Part shown: in pieces, positions 25,676-37,288 of the stretch | How the letters are laid out: every line of letters starts with the position of its first letter | Numbering within the stretch: position 1 is the stretch's first letter | Source of the DNA: an uncultured Mesonia sp. | Lineage (GTDB): Bacteria; Bacteroidota; Bacteroidia; Flavobacteriales; Flavobacteriaceae | Assembly (NCBI GenBank): GCA_947499595.1 | Contig: CANMOY010000008.1 | Coordinates: 41,757-105,756, forward strand | Direction: 5' to 3' | DNA length: 64,000 nt | Position numbers and translations under genes: made by a program | Notes under the pieces: model-generated | Seen by the model: the letters and a program-made list of their open reading frames with translations, nothing else | What the model was told of the DNA's origin: nothing | Databases searched by the model: none

Positions 25676-26374
25676 ATGGCAAAATTAACAAAAAAGCAAA
25701 AAGAAGCTCAATCTAAAATAGATTCTTCTAAATCATACACGGTAGCCGAGGCTTCTGCTTTAATTAAAGAGGTATCAAATGTAAATTTTGATCCTTCTGT
25801 AGATTTAGCAGTACGTCTAAACGTTGATCCGCGTAAAGCGAATCAAATGGTAAGAGGGGTGGTAACGCTTCCTCACGGTACTGGTAAAGATGTAAAAGTA
25901 TTGGCTTTAGTAACTCCAGATAAGGAGCAAGAAGCTAAAGATGCTGGTGCAGACTTTGTAGGTTTAGATGAGTACTTAGATAAAATAAAAGGAGGTTGGA
26001 CAGACGTTGATGTGATTATCACAATGCCGAGCGTAATGGGTAAATTAGGACCATTAGGTAGAGTTTTAGGGCCTAGAGGTTTGATGCCTAACCCTAAAAC
26101 CGGAACGGTAACTATGGATATCGCTAAAGCTGTAGCTGATGTAAAAGCTGGTAAAATTGACTTCAAAGTTGATAAAACTGGTATCGTGCACGCAGGTATA
26201 GGAAAAGCCTCTTTTGATGCAGAGAAAATTGCTGGAAACGCAAGAGAATTATTAACTACTTTGGTGAAATTGAAGCCGCAAGCGGCTAAAGGTGTGTATA
26301 TTAAAAGTATTCACATGTCTAGTACAATGAGCCCAAGTGTTGCAATTGATACTAAAAGGTATACTGAGCAATAA
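25676..26374 (+). CDS. rplA: 50S ribosomal protein L1
   Basis: This 232-residue L1 has the conserved segments [19 protein letters not shown] (about residues 119-137) and [11 protein letters not shown]. It forms the L1 stalk that moves deacylated tRNA from the E site, and in many bacteria it represses its own operon translation. It is 18 nt after rplK; rplJ begins 10 nt after its stop. Confidence 0.97.
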   Translation: MAKLTKKQKEAQSKIDSSKSYTVAEASALIKEVSNVNFDPSVDLAVRLNVDPRKANQMVRGVVTLPHGTGKDVKVLALVTPDKEQEAKDAGADFVGLDEYLDKIKGGWTDVDVIITMPSVMGKLGPLGRVLGPRGLMPNPKTGTVTMDIAKAVADVKAGKIDFKVDKTGIVHAGIGKASFDAEKIAGNARELLTTLVKLKPQAAKGVYIKSIHMSSTMSPSVAIDTKRYTEQ

Positions 26375-26384
26375 ATAAATCATT

Positions 26385-26906
26385 ATGACAAGAGAAGAAA
26401 AATCACAAGTAATAAAGGATTTAACAGCCCAGTTAGCAGATACATCTACCATCTATTTAACAGATATCTCTGGTTTAGATGCTGGAACTACTTCAAATTT
26501 AAGAAGAGCTTGTTTTAAAGCAAACGTTTCGCTATCTGTAGTTAAAAATACCTTATTAGCAAAAGCTATGGAAAGCTCTGATAAAGATTTCGGAGACTTA
26601 CCACAAGTACTTAAAGGAAATACTTCTATTATGATTTCTGAAACTGGAAATGCTCCAGCAAAAGTAATCAAAGAATTTAGAAAGAAGTCTGAAAAACCAT
26701 TATTAAAAGGAGCTTTTATAGATGAAGCTATCTATGTAGGTGACGAAAACCTTGAAGCCTTAGCCAATATCAAGTCTAAAGACGAAGTTATTGGAGATAT
26801 CATTGGTCTATTACAATCGCCTGCTAAAAACGTTGTTTCTGCACTTAAATCAGGAGGCGGAAAAATCGCTGGTATTTTAAAGACTCTTTCTGAAAAGGAA
26901 GGATAA
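26385..26906 (+). CDS. rplJ: 50S ribosomal protein L10
   Basis: This 173-residue L10 (P0) has the N-terminal rRNA-binding domain (SGLDAGTTSNLRRACFKANV, VVKNTLLAKAM) and the C-terminal helix that binds L7/L12 dimers (about 130-173). Unlike in E. coli there is no long leader before it: only 10 nt separate it from rplA, so L10-type autoregulation of a dedicated leader is not evident. Confidence 0.96.
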   Translation: MTREEKSQVIKDLTAQLADTSTIYLTDISGLDAGTTSNLRRACFKANVSLSVVKNTLLAKAMESSDKDFGDLPQVLKGNTSIMISETGNAPAKVIKEFRKKSEKPLLKGAFIDEAIYVGDENLEALANIKSKDEVIGDIIGLLQSPAKNVVSALKSGGGKIAGILKTLSEKEG

Positions 26907-26967
26907 AAAACGTACGCACTTTTTAACAATTATATAAACTAAATTACACATTTTAAAACGATAGAAA

Positions 26968-27342
26968 ATGGCAGATTTAAAAGATTTCGCAGAACAGTTA
27001 GTTAACTTAACAGTAAAAGAAGTTAATGAGTTAGCTGATATTTTAAAAGAAGAATATGGTATTGAGCCTGCTGCTGCTGCAGTAGCTGTTGCTGGTGGTG
27101 CTGCCGCTGGTGGTGAAGAAGCTGAAGAGCAAACAGAATTCGACGTGATTCTTAAGTCAGCTGGAGCTTCAAAATTAGCAGTAGTTAAATTGGTTAAAGA
27201 ATTAACTGGTTTAGGATTAAAAGATGCTAAAGGATTAGTAGATGGTGCACCTGCTCCAGTAAAAGAAGGTGTTGCTAAAGACGAAGCTGAGGCATTAAAA
27301 TCTCAATTAGAAGAGGCAGGAGCTGAGGTTGAGCTTAAATAA
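26968..27342 (+). CDS. rplL: 50S ribosomal protein L7/L12
   Basis: This 124-residue protein has an N-terminal dimerisation domain ([20 protein letters not shown]), an alanine/glycine-rich hinge (about residues 36-50), and the C-terminal factor-binding domain ([20 protein letters not shown]). It recruits EF-Tu and EF-G to the ribosome. It is present in several copies per ribosome; the hairpin after the gene may help set a higher output than for rpoB. Confidence 0.97.
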   Translation: MADLKDFAEQLVNLTVKEVNELADILKEEYGIEPAAAAVAVAGGAAAGGEEAEEQTEFDVILKSAGASKLAVVKLVKELTGLGLKDAKGLVDGAPAPVKEGVAKDEAEALKSQLEEAGAEVELK

Positions 27343-27364
27343 GCTTAACAAGCAATATTATTTA

Positions 27365-27403
27365 GGTTTAGACCTCAAGCATTGCGTCTTGAAGGTCTAA
27401 ACC
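27365..27403 (+). terminator. Attenuator-like hairpin between rplL and rpoB
   Basis: GGTTTAGACC-TCAAG pairs with CTTGA-(A)-GGTCTAAACC, 15 bp with one bulged A and an 8-nt loop; only ATTTT follows. The weak T run suggests partial termination or an RNase site that lowers rpoBC relative to rplL, as is known from the E. coli rplL-rpoB junction. Confidence 0.55.
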
Positions 27404-27514
27404 ATTTTGCGTATGTATACGCAGCGTTTAGTCGCAAACATTATAACTTTAATTAAGTGTTTAATTTTTAGAGCTTCAAATTAAAATTAAATACTTTCAA
27501 ATTCCGTCAAATAG

Positions 27515-30500
27515 ATGTTAGAAACGCAAGTTGAAAGATTGAATTTTTCTTCTGTTAAAAACAGACCAGATTATCCTGACTTTTTGGATATTCAGATAAA
27601 ATCGTTTCAGGATTTTTTTCAATTAGAAACCAAATCAGAAGAAAGAGGGAATGAAGGATTATACAATACTTTCCTAGAAAATTTTCCCATTACCGATACC
27701 CGCAACCAATTTGTTTTAGAATTTCTAGATTACTTTATTGATACTCCTAGATATTCTATTCAAGAATGTATAGAAAGAGGCTTAACTTACAGTGTACCTC
27801 TAAAAGCCCGTTTAAAATTATATTGTACAGATCCCGAGCACGAAGATTTTGAAACTATAGTGCAAGATGTTTATTTGGGAACTATACCTTACATGACCCC
27901 TAGTGGTACCTTCTGTATTAACGGAGCAGAACGTGTGGTTGTATCTCAATTACACCGTTCACCAGGCGTTTTCTTTGGGCAATCTTTTCATGCAAACGGA
28001 ACAAAACTATATTCTGCAAGAGTAATTCCTTTTAAAGGCTCTTGGATAGAATTTGCTACCGATATCAATAGCGTAATGTATGCTTATATCGATAGAAAGA
28101 AAAAATTACCAGTTACCACCTTGTTTAGAGCTATCGGCTTTGAGCGAGATAAAGATATTTTAGAAATATTTGATCTTGCTGAAGAAGTAAAAGTGTCTAA
28201 ATCTGGACTTAAAAAGGTGTTGGGTAGAAAACTTGCTGCCCGTGTACTTAACACTTGGTATGAAGATTTTGTAGATGAAGATACTGGAGAAGTGGTTTCT
28301 ATAGAAAGAAACGAAATTGTTCTTGATCGAGATACAGAACTTGAGAAAGAACATATCGAAGAAATTCTTGAAACCGGTACAAAAACCATTTTATTACACA
28401 AAGAAGATAATAGCACAGGCGATTACGCTATTATTCATAATACACTTCAAAAAGACCCCACCAATTCAGAAAAAGAAGCGGTAGAACACATATATAGACA
28501 ATTGCGTAACGCAGAACCGCCTGATGAGGAAACCGCTCGCGGAATTATAGACAAGCTTTTCTTCTCTGATCAGCGCTATAATTTGGGTGAAGTTGGGCGT
28601 TACCGAATGAATAAAAAATTAGGTTTAGATATCGCAATGGATAAGCAAGTGCTTACCAAAGAAGATATCATAACCATTATAAAATATTTAATTGAGTTAA
28701 TCAATTCAAAAGCTGAAATTGATGATATTGACCACTTGTCTAACCGTCGTGTTAGAACTGTAGGTGAGCAATTATCACAACAGTTTGGTGTGGGGCTAGC
28801 TCGTATGGCTAGAACCATTCGTGAGCGAATGAATGTTCGTGATAACGAAGTGTTTACTCCAATAGATTTGATTAACGCGAAGACCTTGTCTTCTGTTATT
28901 AATTCTTTCTTTGGTACCAACCAACTTTCGCAGTTTATGGATCAAACCAACCCTTTAGCCGAAATTACGCATAAGCGTAGATTGTCTGCTTTAGGACCAG
29001 GAGGTTTATCTAGAGAGCGTGCAGGTTTTGAAGTGCGAGATGTTCACTACACACATTACGGAAGATTATGTCCTATTGAAACCCCGGAAGGGCCGAATAT
29101 TGGACTGATTTCTTCGCTATCGGTTTACGCTAAGGTAAACGCTATGGGATTCATCGAAACTCCATATAGAAAAGTAGAAGAAGGGAAGATAGATTTGGCT
29201 AATGAACCAGTTTATTTTTCTGCCGAAGAAGAAGAGGAAAAGTTAATTGCGCAGGCCAACATTCCTACCAAAGAGGACGGGACAATCGATGCCGAAAAGG
29301 TTATTGCCCGAATGGAAGGTGATTTCCCTGTTGTAGATCCTAAAGAAGTTCACTTTACGGATGTAGCACCTAACCAAATTTCTTCTATTTCAGCTTCATT
29401 GATTCCCTTCTTAGAGCATGATGATGCTAACCGAGCCTTGATGGGATCAAACATGATGCGTCAGGCAGTTCCATTATTGCGTGTAGATTCACCAATCGTA
29501 GGAACAGGCTTAGAGAGACAAGTTGCTTCAGATTCGCGAGTGTTGATTAACGCAGAAGGAGAAGGAACTGTTAAATATGTAGACGCACGTAAAATTACTA
29601 TTGAATACGATCGTACAGAAGAAGAACGCATGGTAAGTTTTGACTCTGATGATAAAACCTACGATTTAATTAAGTTTAGAAAAACCAACCAAGGTACTTC
29701 GGTAAACTTAAAACCGATTGTTAAGGTGGGTGACCGTGTTTCTAAAGGACAAGTACTTTGCCAAGGTTATGCTACCGAGGCAGGAGAGTTAGCTTTGGGA
29801 AGAAACATGAAAGTTGCTTTTATGCCTTGGAAAGGATATAACTTTGAGGATGCAATTGTTATCTCAGAGCGTGTAGTTCGTGAAGATTTGTTCACTTCTA
29901 TTCATATCGATGAATATTCATTGGAGGTGAGAGACACCAAATTAGGTAATGAAGAGTTGACTAATGATATACCTAACGTATCTGAAGAAGCCACCAAAGA
30001 TTTGGATGAGCACGGAATGATTCGTATCGGAGCAGAAGTTAAGCCAGGCGATATCTTAATCGGTAAGATTACTCCAAAAGGAGAATCTGATCCTACTCCC
30101 GAAGAAAAGTTATTACGCGCTATTTTTGGAGATAAAGCAGGAGATGTTAAAGATGCATCTTTAAAAGCTTCACCTTCTTTAAATGGAGTAGTAATTAACA
30201 AGAAACTTTTTGCTCGTGCGGTTAAGGATAAAAGAAAGCGTGCAAAAGATAAAGAAGAAATTGCCAAACTCGAAGATAAGTACAAAGTTAAATTTGAAAC
30301 GCTTAAAAATGAGTTGATCGATAAACTTTTTGCTATTGTAGGCGGTAAAACAGCTCAAGGTGTTAAAAATGATCTAGGAGAAGATATCTTACCAAAAGGT
30401 AAGAAGTATACCTTGAAGATGTTAAATTCTGTTGATGATTATACCCATTTAACGCAAGGTACTTGGACTACCGACGAGCATACTAATGCTTTGGTAGCCG

Positions 30501-31327
30501 ACTTAATACACAATTATAAAATTAAAGAAAATGACCTGCAAGGTAACCTTAGAAGAGAAAAGTTTACCATATCTGTAGGAGATGAGTTGCCATCTGGTAT
30601 CATTAAATTGGCTAAGGTTTATATTGCTAAAAAGCGTAAATTAAAAGTAGGAGATAAAATGGCAGGTCGTCACGGTAACAAAGGTATTGTTGCTCGTATT
30701 GTTCGACAAGAGGATATGCCATTCCTTGAAGATGGAACCCCGGTTGATATTGTACTTAATCCACTAGGTGTACCTTCTCGTATGAATATCGGTCAGATTT
30801 ATGAAACCGTATTAGGTTGGGCAGGAGAGAAATTAGGTCAGAAATATGCTACACCAATTTTTGATGGTGCAACTATAGACCAAATTAATGAGTTAACCGA
30901 TAAGGCTGGGATACCACGATTTGGACATACTTATCTATATGATGGGGGAACTGGTGATCGTTTTGATCAAGCGGCAACTGTAGGAATCATCTACATGTTA
31001 AAGTTAGGTCATATGATTGAAGATAAGATGCACGCCAGAAGTATTGGGCCATATTCGTTAATTACGCAACAACCACTTGGAGGTAAAGCTCAATTTGGAG
31101 GTCAGCGTTTTGGAGAGATGGAAGTTTGGGCACTTGAAGCTTATGGAGCATCAAGTACACTACGTGAAATCTTAACGGTAAAATCTGATGACGTAATAGG
31201 AAGGGCTAAAACTTACGAAGCAATCGTGAAGGGTGAGCCAATGCCAGAACCAGGACTGCCAGAATCTTTTAATGTATTAATGCACGAATTAAAAGGTTTA
31301 GGGTTAGATATTAAATTAGAAGAATAA
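27515..31327 (+). CDS. rpoB: DNA-directed RNA polymerase beta subunit
   Basis: This 1270-residue beta subunit has the rifampicin-region motif [20 protein letters not shown] with [13 protein letters not shown] (about residues 460-500), the [16 protein letters not shown] segment, and the active-centre motif [12 protein letters not shown] (about 1048-1059). The rifampicin-pocket residues look wild type (DQTN, HKRR). The length is in the usual range for the phylum. Its start lies 172 nt after rplL, the only sizeable gap in the block. Confidence 0.98.
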   Translation: MLETQVERLNFSSVKNRPDYPDFLDIQIKSFQDFFQLETKSEERGNEGLYNTFLENFPITDTRNQFVLEFLDYFIDTPRYSIQECIERGLTYSVPLKARLKLYCTDPEHEDFETIVQDVYLGTIPYMTPSGTFCINGAERVVVSQLHRSPGVFFGQSFHANGTKLYSARVIPFKGSWIEFATDINSVMYAYIDRKKKLPVTTLFRAIGFERDKDILEIFDLAEEVKVSKSGLKKVLGRKLAARVLNTWYEDFVDEDTGEVVSIERNEIVLDRDTELEKEHIEEILETGTKTILLHKEDNSTGDYAIIHNTLQKDPTNSEKEAVEHIYRQLRNAEPPDEETARGIIDKLFFSDQRYNLGEVGRYRMNKKLGLDIAMDKQVLTKEDIITIIKYLIELINSKAEIDDIDHLSNRRVRTVGEQLSQQFGVGLARMARTIRERMNVRDNEVFTPIDLINAKTLSSVINSFFGTNQLSQFMDQTNPLAEITHKRRLSALGPGGLSRERAGFEVRDVHYTHYGRLCPIETPEGPNIGLISSLSVYAKVNAMGFIETPYRKVEEGKIDLANEPVYFSAEEEEEKLIAQANIPTKEDGTIDAEKVIARMEGDFPVVDPKEVHFTDVAPNQISSISASLIPFLEHDDANRALMGSNMMRQAVPLLRVDSPIVGTGLERQVASDSRVLINAEGEGTVKYVDARKITIEYDRTEEERMVSFDSDDKTYDLIKFRKTNQGTSVNLKPIVKVGDRVSKGQVLCQGYATEAGELALGRNMKVAFMPWKGYNFEDAIVISERVVREDLFTSIHIDEYSLEVRDTKLGNEELTNDIPNVSEEATKDLDEHGMIRIGAEVKPGDILIGKITPKGESDPTPEEKLLRAIFGDKAGDVKDASLKASPSLNGVVINKKLFARAVKDKRKRAKDKEEIAKLEDKYKVKFETLKNELIDKLFAIVGGKTAQGVKNDLGEDILPKGKKYTLKMLNSVDDYTHLTQGTWTTDEHTNALVADLIHNYKIKENDLQGNLRREKFTISVGDELPSGIIKLAKVYIAKKRKLKVGDKMAGRHGNKGIVARIVRQEDMPFLEDGTPVDIVLNPLGVPSRMNIGQIYETVLGWAGEKLGQKYATPIFDGATIDQINELTDKAGIPRFGHTYLYDGGTGDRFDQAATVGIIYMLKLGHMIEDKMHARSIGPYSLITQQPLGGKAQFGGQRFGEMEVWALEAYGASSTLREILTVKSDDVIGRAKTYEAIVKGEPMPEPGLPESFNVLMHELKGLGLDIKLEE

Positions 31328-31382
31328 TTCAAGTAGTAACAACGATTATTCAAATTAGCAAAATTCTTTAGTACCATACATT

Positions 31383-34300
31383 ATGGCAAGAAATAATGAC
31401 AAGAATACACAAAAGAGATTTAATAAAATCTCGATAGGTTTAGCATCTCCAGAGGCTATTTTAGCAGAATCTCGAGGAGAAGTGCTTAAACCTGAAACCA
31501 TTAACTACCGTACGCACAAACCAGAAAGAGATGGGCTTTTTTGTGAGCGAATCTTCGGTCCTGTAAAAGATTATGAATGTGCTTGTGGAAAATACAAACG
31601 CATTCGTTACCGCGGGATTGTTTGTGACCGATGTGGGGTAGAGGTTACTGAAAAGAAAGTTCGTCGTGACCGTGTGGGTCACATCAATTTGGTAGTTCCT
31701 GTAGCACATATTTGGTATTTTAGATCGTTACCTAATAAGATTGGATATTTATTAGGTATACCTTCTAAGAAATTAGATATGATAATTTACTACGAGAGAT
31801 ACGTAGTAATTCAACCGGGAATCGCTAAAAATGAAGAAGGAGAACCTTTACAAAAAATGGATTTCCTTACAGAAGAAGAATACCTAAACATCTTAGACAG
31901 CTTACCACAAGAAAATCTTTATCTAGAAGATGAAGATCCTAATAAGTTTATCGCTAAGATGGGAGCAGAGTGTCTTATTGAGATTTTAAAACGTCTAGAC
32001 TTAGACGAATTATCTTACGAGTTAAGACATAAGGCAAACAATGAAACTTCTAAGCAGCGTAAAACAGAAGCGCTAAAACGTCTTCAAGTTGTTGAAGCTT
32101 TTAGAGAGGCTAACGAAAGAAAAGAAAATAAACCTGAATGGATGATAATGAAAGCCATTCCGGTAATTCCACCAGAGTTAAGACCATTGGTGCCGTTAGA
32201 TGGTGGGCGTTTTGCAACTTCAGATTTAAACGATCTATATAGACGAGTAATTATTAGAAATAATCGATTAAAGCGTCTTATGGAAATTAAGGCACCTGAA
32301 GTGATTTTACGTAACGAAAAACGTATGCTTCAGGAATCTGTAGATAGTTTGTTTGATAATACCAGAAAATCTTCTGCTGTTAAAACAGATTCTAACAGAC
32401 CGCTTAAATCTTTATCTGATTCGTTAAAAGGAAAGCAAGGACGTTTCCGTCAGAATTTATTAGGAAAACGTGTAGATTATTCGGCTCGTTCGGTAATTGT
32501 TGTTGGTCCAGAAATGAAATTGTTTGAGTGTGGTTTGCCGAAAAACATGGCTGCCGAATTATATAAGCCTTTTATTATTAGAAAGCTTATAGAACGCGGT
32601 ATTGTTAAAACGGTTAAATCGGCTAAAAAAATTATAGATAAAAAAGAACCAGTTGTTTGGGATATATTAGAGAATGTGCTTAAAGGACATCCGGTTTTAT
32701 TAAACCGTGCTCCAACTTTGCACAGATTGGGAATTCAAGCATTCCAGCCTAAATTAATTGAAGGTAAAGCAATTCGTTTACACCCGCTTGTTTGTACGGC
32801 ATTTAACGCCGATTTTGACGGAGATCAAATGGCGGTGCATTTACCATTAGGCCCAGAAGCAATACTAGAAGCTCAATTGCTTATGCTTGCCTCTCATAAT
32901 ATTTTAAACCCAGCTAACGGTTCGCCAGTTACTGTACCTTCTCAAGATATGGTGCTTGGTTTGTATTATATGACCAAAGAAAGAAAATCTACACCCGAGC
33001 GTAAAGTATTAGGTGAAGGACTTACTTTCTACTCTGCAGAAGAGGTAATTATTGCTTATAATGAGAAGAAGGTTGAAATCAATTCTAGTATTAAAGTAAA
33101 AACAGAAGACTTTAATGAAGAAGGAGAGTTGGTTCCACAAATTATTGAAACAACCGTTGGTCGTGTTTTATTTAATGAAGAAGTTCCAAGAGCAGCTGGT
33201 TTTATTAATGAAGTATTGACAAAAAAATCGCTTCGAGATATTATTGGTAATATCTTAAAAGTGACTAGTGTACCTGAGACAGCCGAATTCCTTGACAAAA
33301 TTAAAAGTCTAGGTTATGGATTTGCTTTTAGAGGTGGATTATCATTCTCGCTAGGGGATATTATTATTCCGGCCGAAAAAGAAGGTATGATTCAAGATGC
33401 TAATGAGCAAGTTGAAGGTATTATGGCCAATTATAATATGGGTCTTATTACCAACAATGAGCGTTATAACCAGGTAATTGATATTTGGACGGCGACCAAT
33501 GCTAATCTTACTGAATTAGCAATGAAGAGAATCCGCGAAGATAACCAAGGTTTTAACTCGGTTTATATGATGCTGGATTCAGGAGCACGTGGTTCGAAAG
33601 AACAGATTAGACAGCTTACCGGTATGCGTGGACTTATGGCAAAGCCTAAAAAGTCGAACTCTGGAGGTGGAGAAATTATTGAGAATCCAATTTTATCTAA
33701 CTTTAAAGAAGGTCTTTCAATTTTAGAATACTTTATCTCTACCCACGGTGCACGTAAAGGTCTTGCAGATACCGCACTTAAAACTGCAGATGCTGGTTAC
33801 TTAACTCGTAGATTGGTAGATGTATCGCAAGATGTAATTATTAATGAGGTAGATTGCGGTACCCTTAGAGGAATCGAAGTTAGCCCACTGAAGAAAAATG
33901 AAGAGATTGTTGAGAGTCTTGCCGAAAGAATTATCGGTAGAACTGCTCTTAATGATGTGATTGACCCTATATCTGAGGAAGTTTTAGCCGTAGCTGGTCA
34001 AGAAATATCTGAAGAAATAGCTAAGAAAATAGATGCTTCTGTATTAGAAAGTGTCGAAGTTAGATCTGCTCTTACTTGTGAAGCTAAACAAGGGGTTTGT
34101 GTTAAATGTTATGGTCGAAACTTAGCTACCGGGAAAACGGTACAAAAAGGTGAAGCCGTTGGTGTAGTAGCCGCTCAATCAATTGGAGAGCCAGGTACAC
34201 AGTTAACCTTGAGAACGTTCCACGTAGGAGGTATTGCAGGTAACATCTCTGAAGATAGTAAACTTGAAACTAAATTTGCAGGTATCGTAGATATCGAAGA

Positions 34301-35684
34301 CCTTAAAACTGTTAAGGGAGAAGATAATGAAGGTAATCCTGTAGATGTGATTATCTCGCGAACTTCTGAATTGAAAATAAGAGATGCCAAAACAAATATT
34401 GTATTAAGTAACAACCTAATTCCTTATGGTGCACAATTATTTGTGAAGCCAGGAACAAAAGTTGAAAAAGGTACTGTGATTTGTCAATGGGATCCTTATA
34501 ATGGTGTGATTATTTCTGAATTTGCTGGTAAAATTAAATTCGAAAATATTGAGCAGGGAGTTACTTATCAAGTTGAAACCGATGAGCAAACTGGTTTCCA
34601 AGAAAAAGTAATTTCTGAATCGAAAAATAAAAAGAAAATCCCTACTTTATTAATTATGGGTAAAGGCGACGAGGTAATTCGTTCGTATAACTTGCCAGTC
34701 GGCGCCCACTTAATGGTAGATGACGGGGAGAAAATTAAAATAGGTAAAGTTTTAGTGAAGATACCACGTAAATCATCTAAAGCAGGTGATATTACTGGAG
34801 GTCTTCCTAGAGTTACTGAGCTATTTGAAGCACGTAATCCATCTAATCCAGCTGTAGTATCAGAGATTGATGGGGTAGTTTCGTTTGGTAAAATTAAACG
34901 AGGTAACCGTGAAATCATCGTTGAATCAAAACTGGGAGAGGTTAAGAAATACTTAGTGAAATTGTCTAATCAAATTCTTGTTCAAGAAAATGATTACGTA
35001 AGAGCGGGTATGCCTTTATCTGATGGATCTATTACCCCAGAAGATATTTTAAATATCAAGGGGCCTAGCGCGGTACAACAGTACTTGGTAAATGAAGTAC
35101 AGGAAGTATATCGCTTGCAAGGGGTGAAAATTAACGATAAGCATTTTGAAGTAGTAGTACGTCAAATGATGCGTAAAGTTAAAATTCAAGATCCAGGAGA
35201 TACTATTTTCCTTGAGAATCAATTAATTCATAAAGATGATTTTATTGATGAGAACGATGAGATTTTTGGTAAAAAAGTTGTTGAAGACGCGGGAGATAGT
35301 GCAAATCTAAAAGCGGGTCAAATTGTGACTGCACGTCAATTAAGAGATGAGAATTCTTTATTAAGACGTGAAGACAAGCAATTGGTTACGGCTAGAGATG
35401 CACAACCAGCGACTGCCACACCAATACTGCAAGGTATTACAAGAGCTTCTTTACAGACCAAGTCTTTCATCTCTGCGGCTTCTTTCCAGGAAACCACAAA
35501 AGTATTGAACGAAGCTGCTGTAAGCGGTAAAGTTGATACCTTAGAAGGACTTAAAGAAAATGTAATCGTAGGACACAAGATTCCAGCAGGAACCGGATTA
35601 AGAGAATACGATGATATTATTGTTGGTTCTAAAGAAGAATTGGATCAAATGCTGGAAGCCAAACAAGAAGTGAATTATAATTAA
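31383..35684 (+). CDS. rpoC: DNA-directed RNA polymerase beta' subunit
   Basis: This 1433-residue beta' subunit has the N-terminal zinc ribbon (CACGKYKR...CDRCGVEV, about residues 66-85), the absolutely conserved metal-binding [12 protein letters not shown] (about 475-486) and a second zinc site ([19 protein letters not shown]). The trigger-loop/bridge-helix region is intact ([18 protein letters not shown]). It follows rpoB by 55 nt; a DUF3467 gene follows after 13 nt. Confidence 0.98.
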   Translation: MARNNDKNTQKRFNKISIGLASPEAILAESRGEVLKPETINYRTHKPERDGLFCERIFGPVKDYECACGKYKRIRYRGIVCDRCGVEVTEKKVRRDRVGHINLVVPVAHIWYFRSLPNKIGYLLGIPSKKLDMIIYYERYVVIQPGIAKNEEGEPLQKMDFLTEEEYLNILDSLPQENLYLEDEDPNKFIAKMGAECLIEILKRLDLDELSYELRHKANNETSKQRKTEALKRLQVVEAFREANERKENKPEWMIMKAIPVIPPELRPLVPLDGGRFATSDLNDLYRRVIIRNNRLKRLMEIKAPEVILRNEKRMLQESVDSLFDNTRKSSAVKTDSNRPLKSLSDSLKGKQGRFRQNLLGKRVDYSARSVIVVGPEMKLFECGLPKNMAAELYKPFIIRKLIERGIVKTVKSAKKIIDKKEPVVWDILENVLKGHPVLLNRAPTLHRLGIQAFQPKLIEGKAIRLHPLVCTAFNADFDGDQMAVHLPLGPEAILEAQLLMLASHNILNPANGSPVTVPSQDMVLGLYYMTKERKSTPERKVLGEGLTFYSAEEVIIAYNEKKVEINSSIKVKTEDFNEEGELVPQIIETTVGRVLFNEEVPRAAGFINEVLTKKSLRDIIGNILKVTSVPETAEFLDKIKSLGYGFAFRGGLSFSLGDIIIPAEKEGMIQDANEQVEGIMANYNMGLITNNERYNQVIDIWTATNANLTELAMKRIREDNQGFNSVYMMLDSGARGSKEQIRQLTGMRGLMAKPKKSNSGGGEIIENPILSNFKEGLSILEYFISTHGARKGLADTALKTADAGYLTRRLVDVSQDVIINEVDCGTLRGIEVSPLKKNEEIVESLAERIIGRTALNDVIDPISEEVLAVAGQEISEEIAKKIDASVLESVEVRSALTCEAKQGVCVKCYGRNLATGKTVQKGEAVGVVAAQSIGEPGTQLTLRTFHVGGIAGNISEDSKLETKFAGIVDIEDLKTVKGEDNEGNPVDVIISRTSELKIRDAKTNIVLSNNLIPYGAQLFVKPGTKVEKGTVICQWDPYNGVIISEFAGKIKFENIEQGVTYQVETDEQTGFQEKVISESKNKKKIPTLLIMGKGDEVIRSYNLPVGAHLMVDDGEKIKIGKVLVKIPRKSSKAGDITGGLPRVTELFEARNPSNPAVVSEIDGVVSFGKIKRGNREIIVESKLGEVKKYLVKLSNQILVQENDYVRAGMPLSDGSITPEDILNIKGPSAVQQYLVNEVQEVYRLQGVKINDKHFEVVVRQMMRKVKIQDPGDTIFLENQLIHKDDFIDENDEIFGKKVVEDAGDSANLKAGQIVTARQLRDENSLLRREDKQLVTARDAQPATATPILQGITRASLQTKSFISAASFQETTKVLNEAAVSGKVDTLEGLKENVIVGHKIPAGTGLREYDDIIVGSKEELDQMLEAKQEVNYN

Positions 35685-35697
35685 TACTGAACGTACA

Positions 35698-36012
35698 ATG
35701 AGCGAAGATCAAAAAAATAAAAAGAATCAATTAAATATTGAGCTCGATAATGAAACGGCACAAGGTAAATACAGTAACTTGGCCATCATAAATCATTCTC
35801 CGGCAGAATTTGTGGTTGATTTTGTGAGTATTATGCCAGGAGCCCCAAAAAGTAAGGTGCAATCTAGGATTATTCTTACTCCGCAGCACGCCAAACGACT
35901 GCATAAGGCACTTGGTGAAAATATACAGCGTTTTGAGCAAGCACATGGTACTATAGAAAACGATGATAAGCCACCCATCCCATTAAATTTTGGGCCTACT
36001 GGTCAAGCTTAA
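35698..36012 (+). CDS. DUF3467 family protein
   Basis: This 104-residue protein matches DUF3467: IELDNETAQGKYSNLAIINH near residue 13, FVVDFVSIMPGAPKSKVQSR and ILTPQHAKRLHKALGENI. It is commonly encoded directly after rpoC in Bacteroidota, here 13 nt away and before the operon's terminator. Its function is unknown; the location suggests a link to transcription or to ribosome-rate genes. Confidence 0.85.
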   Translation: MSEDQKNKKNQLNIELDNETAQGKYSNLAIINHSPAEFVVDFVSIMPGAPKSKVQSRIILTPQHAKRLHKALGENIQRFEQAHGTIENDDKPPIPLNFGPTGQA

Positions 36013-36018
36013 TAAAAG

Positions 36019-36051
36019 AAACTCCGAAGTAAGAACTTCGGAGTTTTTTTT
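36019..36051 (+). terminator. Terminator of the rpoBC operon
   Basis: A 12-bp stem (AAACTCCGAAGT/ACTTCGGAGTTT), loop AAGA and a T8 run directly follow the DUF3467 stop codon. Confidence 0.92.
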
Positions 36052-36135
36052 GGTATTTAGTAAATTTTAATCACACATCTTAAAATGAGTATAAAAAATT
36101 TTCAAAAAAATTATTTTATTTTGATTATTTATTAA

Positions 36136-36575
36136 GTTATATTTATAAAATTAACTAAAATAATATTTTATAAAAAAAATTACTTACTTACATTAGCTAG
36201 TTCAGGGATGTGGGCGCAAGAAACCTATCCAGCAGTTTATTATTATTACATAGAAGAAAAAGAAGCTGGAATTTCTTTTTTTAGCGAGAGGCACAAAGAT
36301 TACACTATCATTATTAGTGAAAGTTCTTATGCTATACAAAGCTTAAGTCCTTATCCCGCAAATAGCCAAGTGCAAATACATTATCAATTTGAAGGAGCAA
36401 CTTCAAGCTACATCAGTATTACTTCTGTACAAAAGCAGTAAGCAATAATTATATATTGAATGTAGATGATCCCAATTTTAATATTGAGGTTGCTAACTAT
36501 ACCTCTAGGATTTATGTGGTTACTCTTTATTGCGACGGTGAAAGCGTTGAATCAAAAAATCTTGTAGTACAATAA
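36136..36575 (+). pseudogene. Frameshifted, start-less secreted-protein gene
   Basis: One frame is open from 36136 and encodes a signal-peptide-like stretch (FYKKNYLLTLASSGMWAQ) followed by about 75 residues up to the TAA at 36439-36441 (...SSYISITSVQKQ). The sequence then continues sensibly in another frame up to the TAA at 36573-36575 (NNYILNVDDPNFNIEVANY...VVTLYCDGESVESKNLVVQ). A single-base change in CAAAAG at about 36430-36435 would join the two. No ATG, GTG or TTG starts the signal peptide; the first in-frame ATG, 36208, is inside it. I take this as a decayed gene for a small secreted protein. It does not clearly share the type A tail of the three genes that follow. A sequencing error in the A run could explain the frameshift but not the missing start. 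Confidence 0.6.
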
Positions 36576-36586
36576 AAATTTAAATC

Positions 36587-37285
36587 ATGAAAAGAATTAT
36601 AAAATTAGTTATTTGCTTGTTAAGCCTAACTAGCTTCGCACAAGTGGCCCCGCTAGAAAATCATACTTGGTATTTAGAGAAATTGGTGATTAACGGGAAT
36701 GATTTTCTGCCACCAAGTGCCTATCAAAATAGTTATACTGCAAATTTTGCCAACAATGCAGATTTTATTTTTTTAGCCGCTTGTTATCCAGTTGATGGTA
36801 CATTGACGTACAATCAAAACCAAAATTTTAATATTAATTTTGCGGGCTATCCTTTAGATTGTGATGGCTTATCTCAGCAAGTTATAGATTATGATTTAAA
36901 AATAATCAACGATTATGTTAATACTAATGCACCAAATAATCCTTTTTCTTATTCCTTCAATTATCAATCTAATTTTATAGTGTTAACAGTAACTAACGGC
37001 AATGGCGATAAGGCCATATACCGTAACCAACAACTTGGGATTTCTAGTAATGAAAAATCAGAAGTTGATCTTTATCCTAATCCTGTGACAAGCAGTTTTC
37101 AATTAGATATAAATGCTGGGAGCAATATTAAAACAGTTCGTATTTTTTCCGTTAACGGCAAAGAAGTAATGCATTTTAAACAACCACAAGGCAGTTATAA
37201 TGTATCTCAACTTTCACCGGGTATTTATTTTGTAAAAATTGAGGGTGAATACGTTAAGAATAATATGAAGCTTTTAAAAATTTAA
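36587..37285 (+). CDS. Secreted T9SS type A protein, tandem copy 1
   Basis: This 232-residue protein has a signal peptide (MKRIIKLVICLLSLTSFA), a constant start to the mature part (QVAPLENHTWYLEKLVINGND), a variable middle (about 40-140) with two cysteines, and a C-terminal T9SS type A sorting domain of about 80 residues (VDLYPNPVTSSFQLD...SVNGKEVM...LSPGIYFVKIEG). It should be exported by the type IX system and attached or released at the cell surface. It is the first of three tandem paralogs separated by 3 nt each. The function of the mature part is not recognised. Confidence 0.85.
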   Translation: MKRIIKLVICLLSLTSFAQVAPLENHTWYLEKLVINGNDFLPPSAYQNSYTANFANNADFIFLAACYPVDGTLTYNQNQNFNINFAGYPLDCDGLSQQVIDYDLKIINDYVNTNAPNNPFSYSFNYQSNFIVLTVTNGNGDKAIYRNQQLGISSNEKSEVDLYPNPVTSSFQLDINAGSNIKTVRIFSVNGKEVMHFKQPQGSYNVSQLSPGIYFVKIEGEYVKNNMKLLKI

Positions 37286-37288
37286 ATC

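Noticed and set aside
29902..30285. 127-codon minus-strand frame inside rpoB
   Set aside because: Shadow of the conserved rpoB frame; serine/leucine-rich low-complexity product with no start signals.
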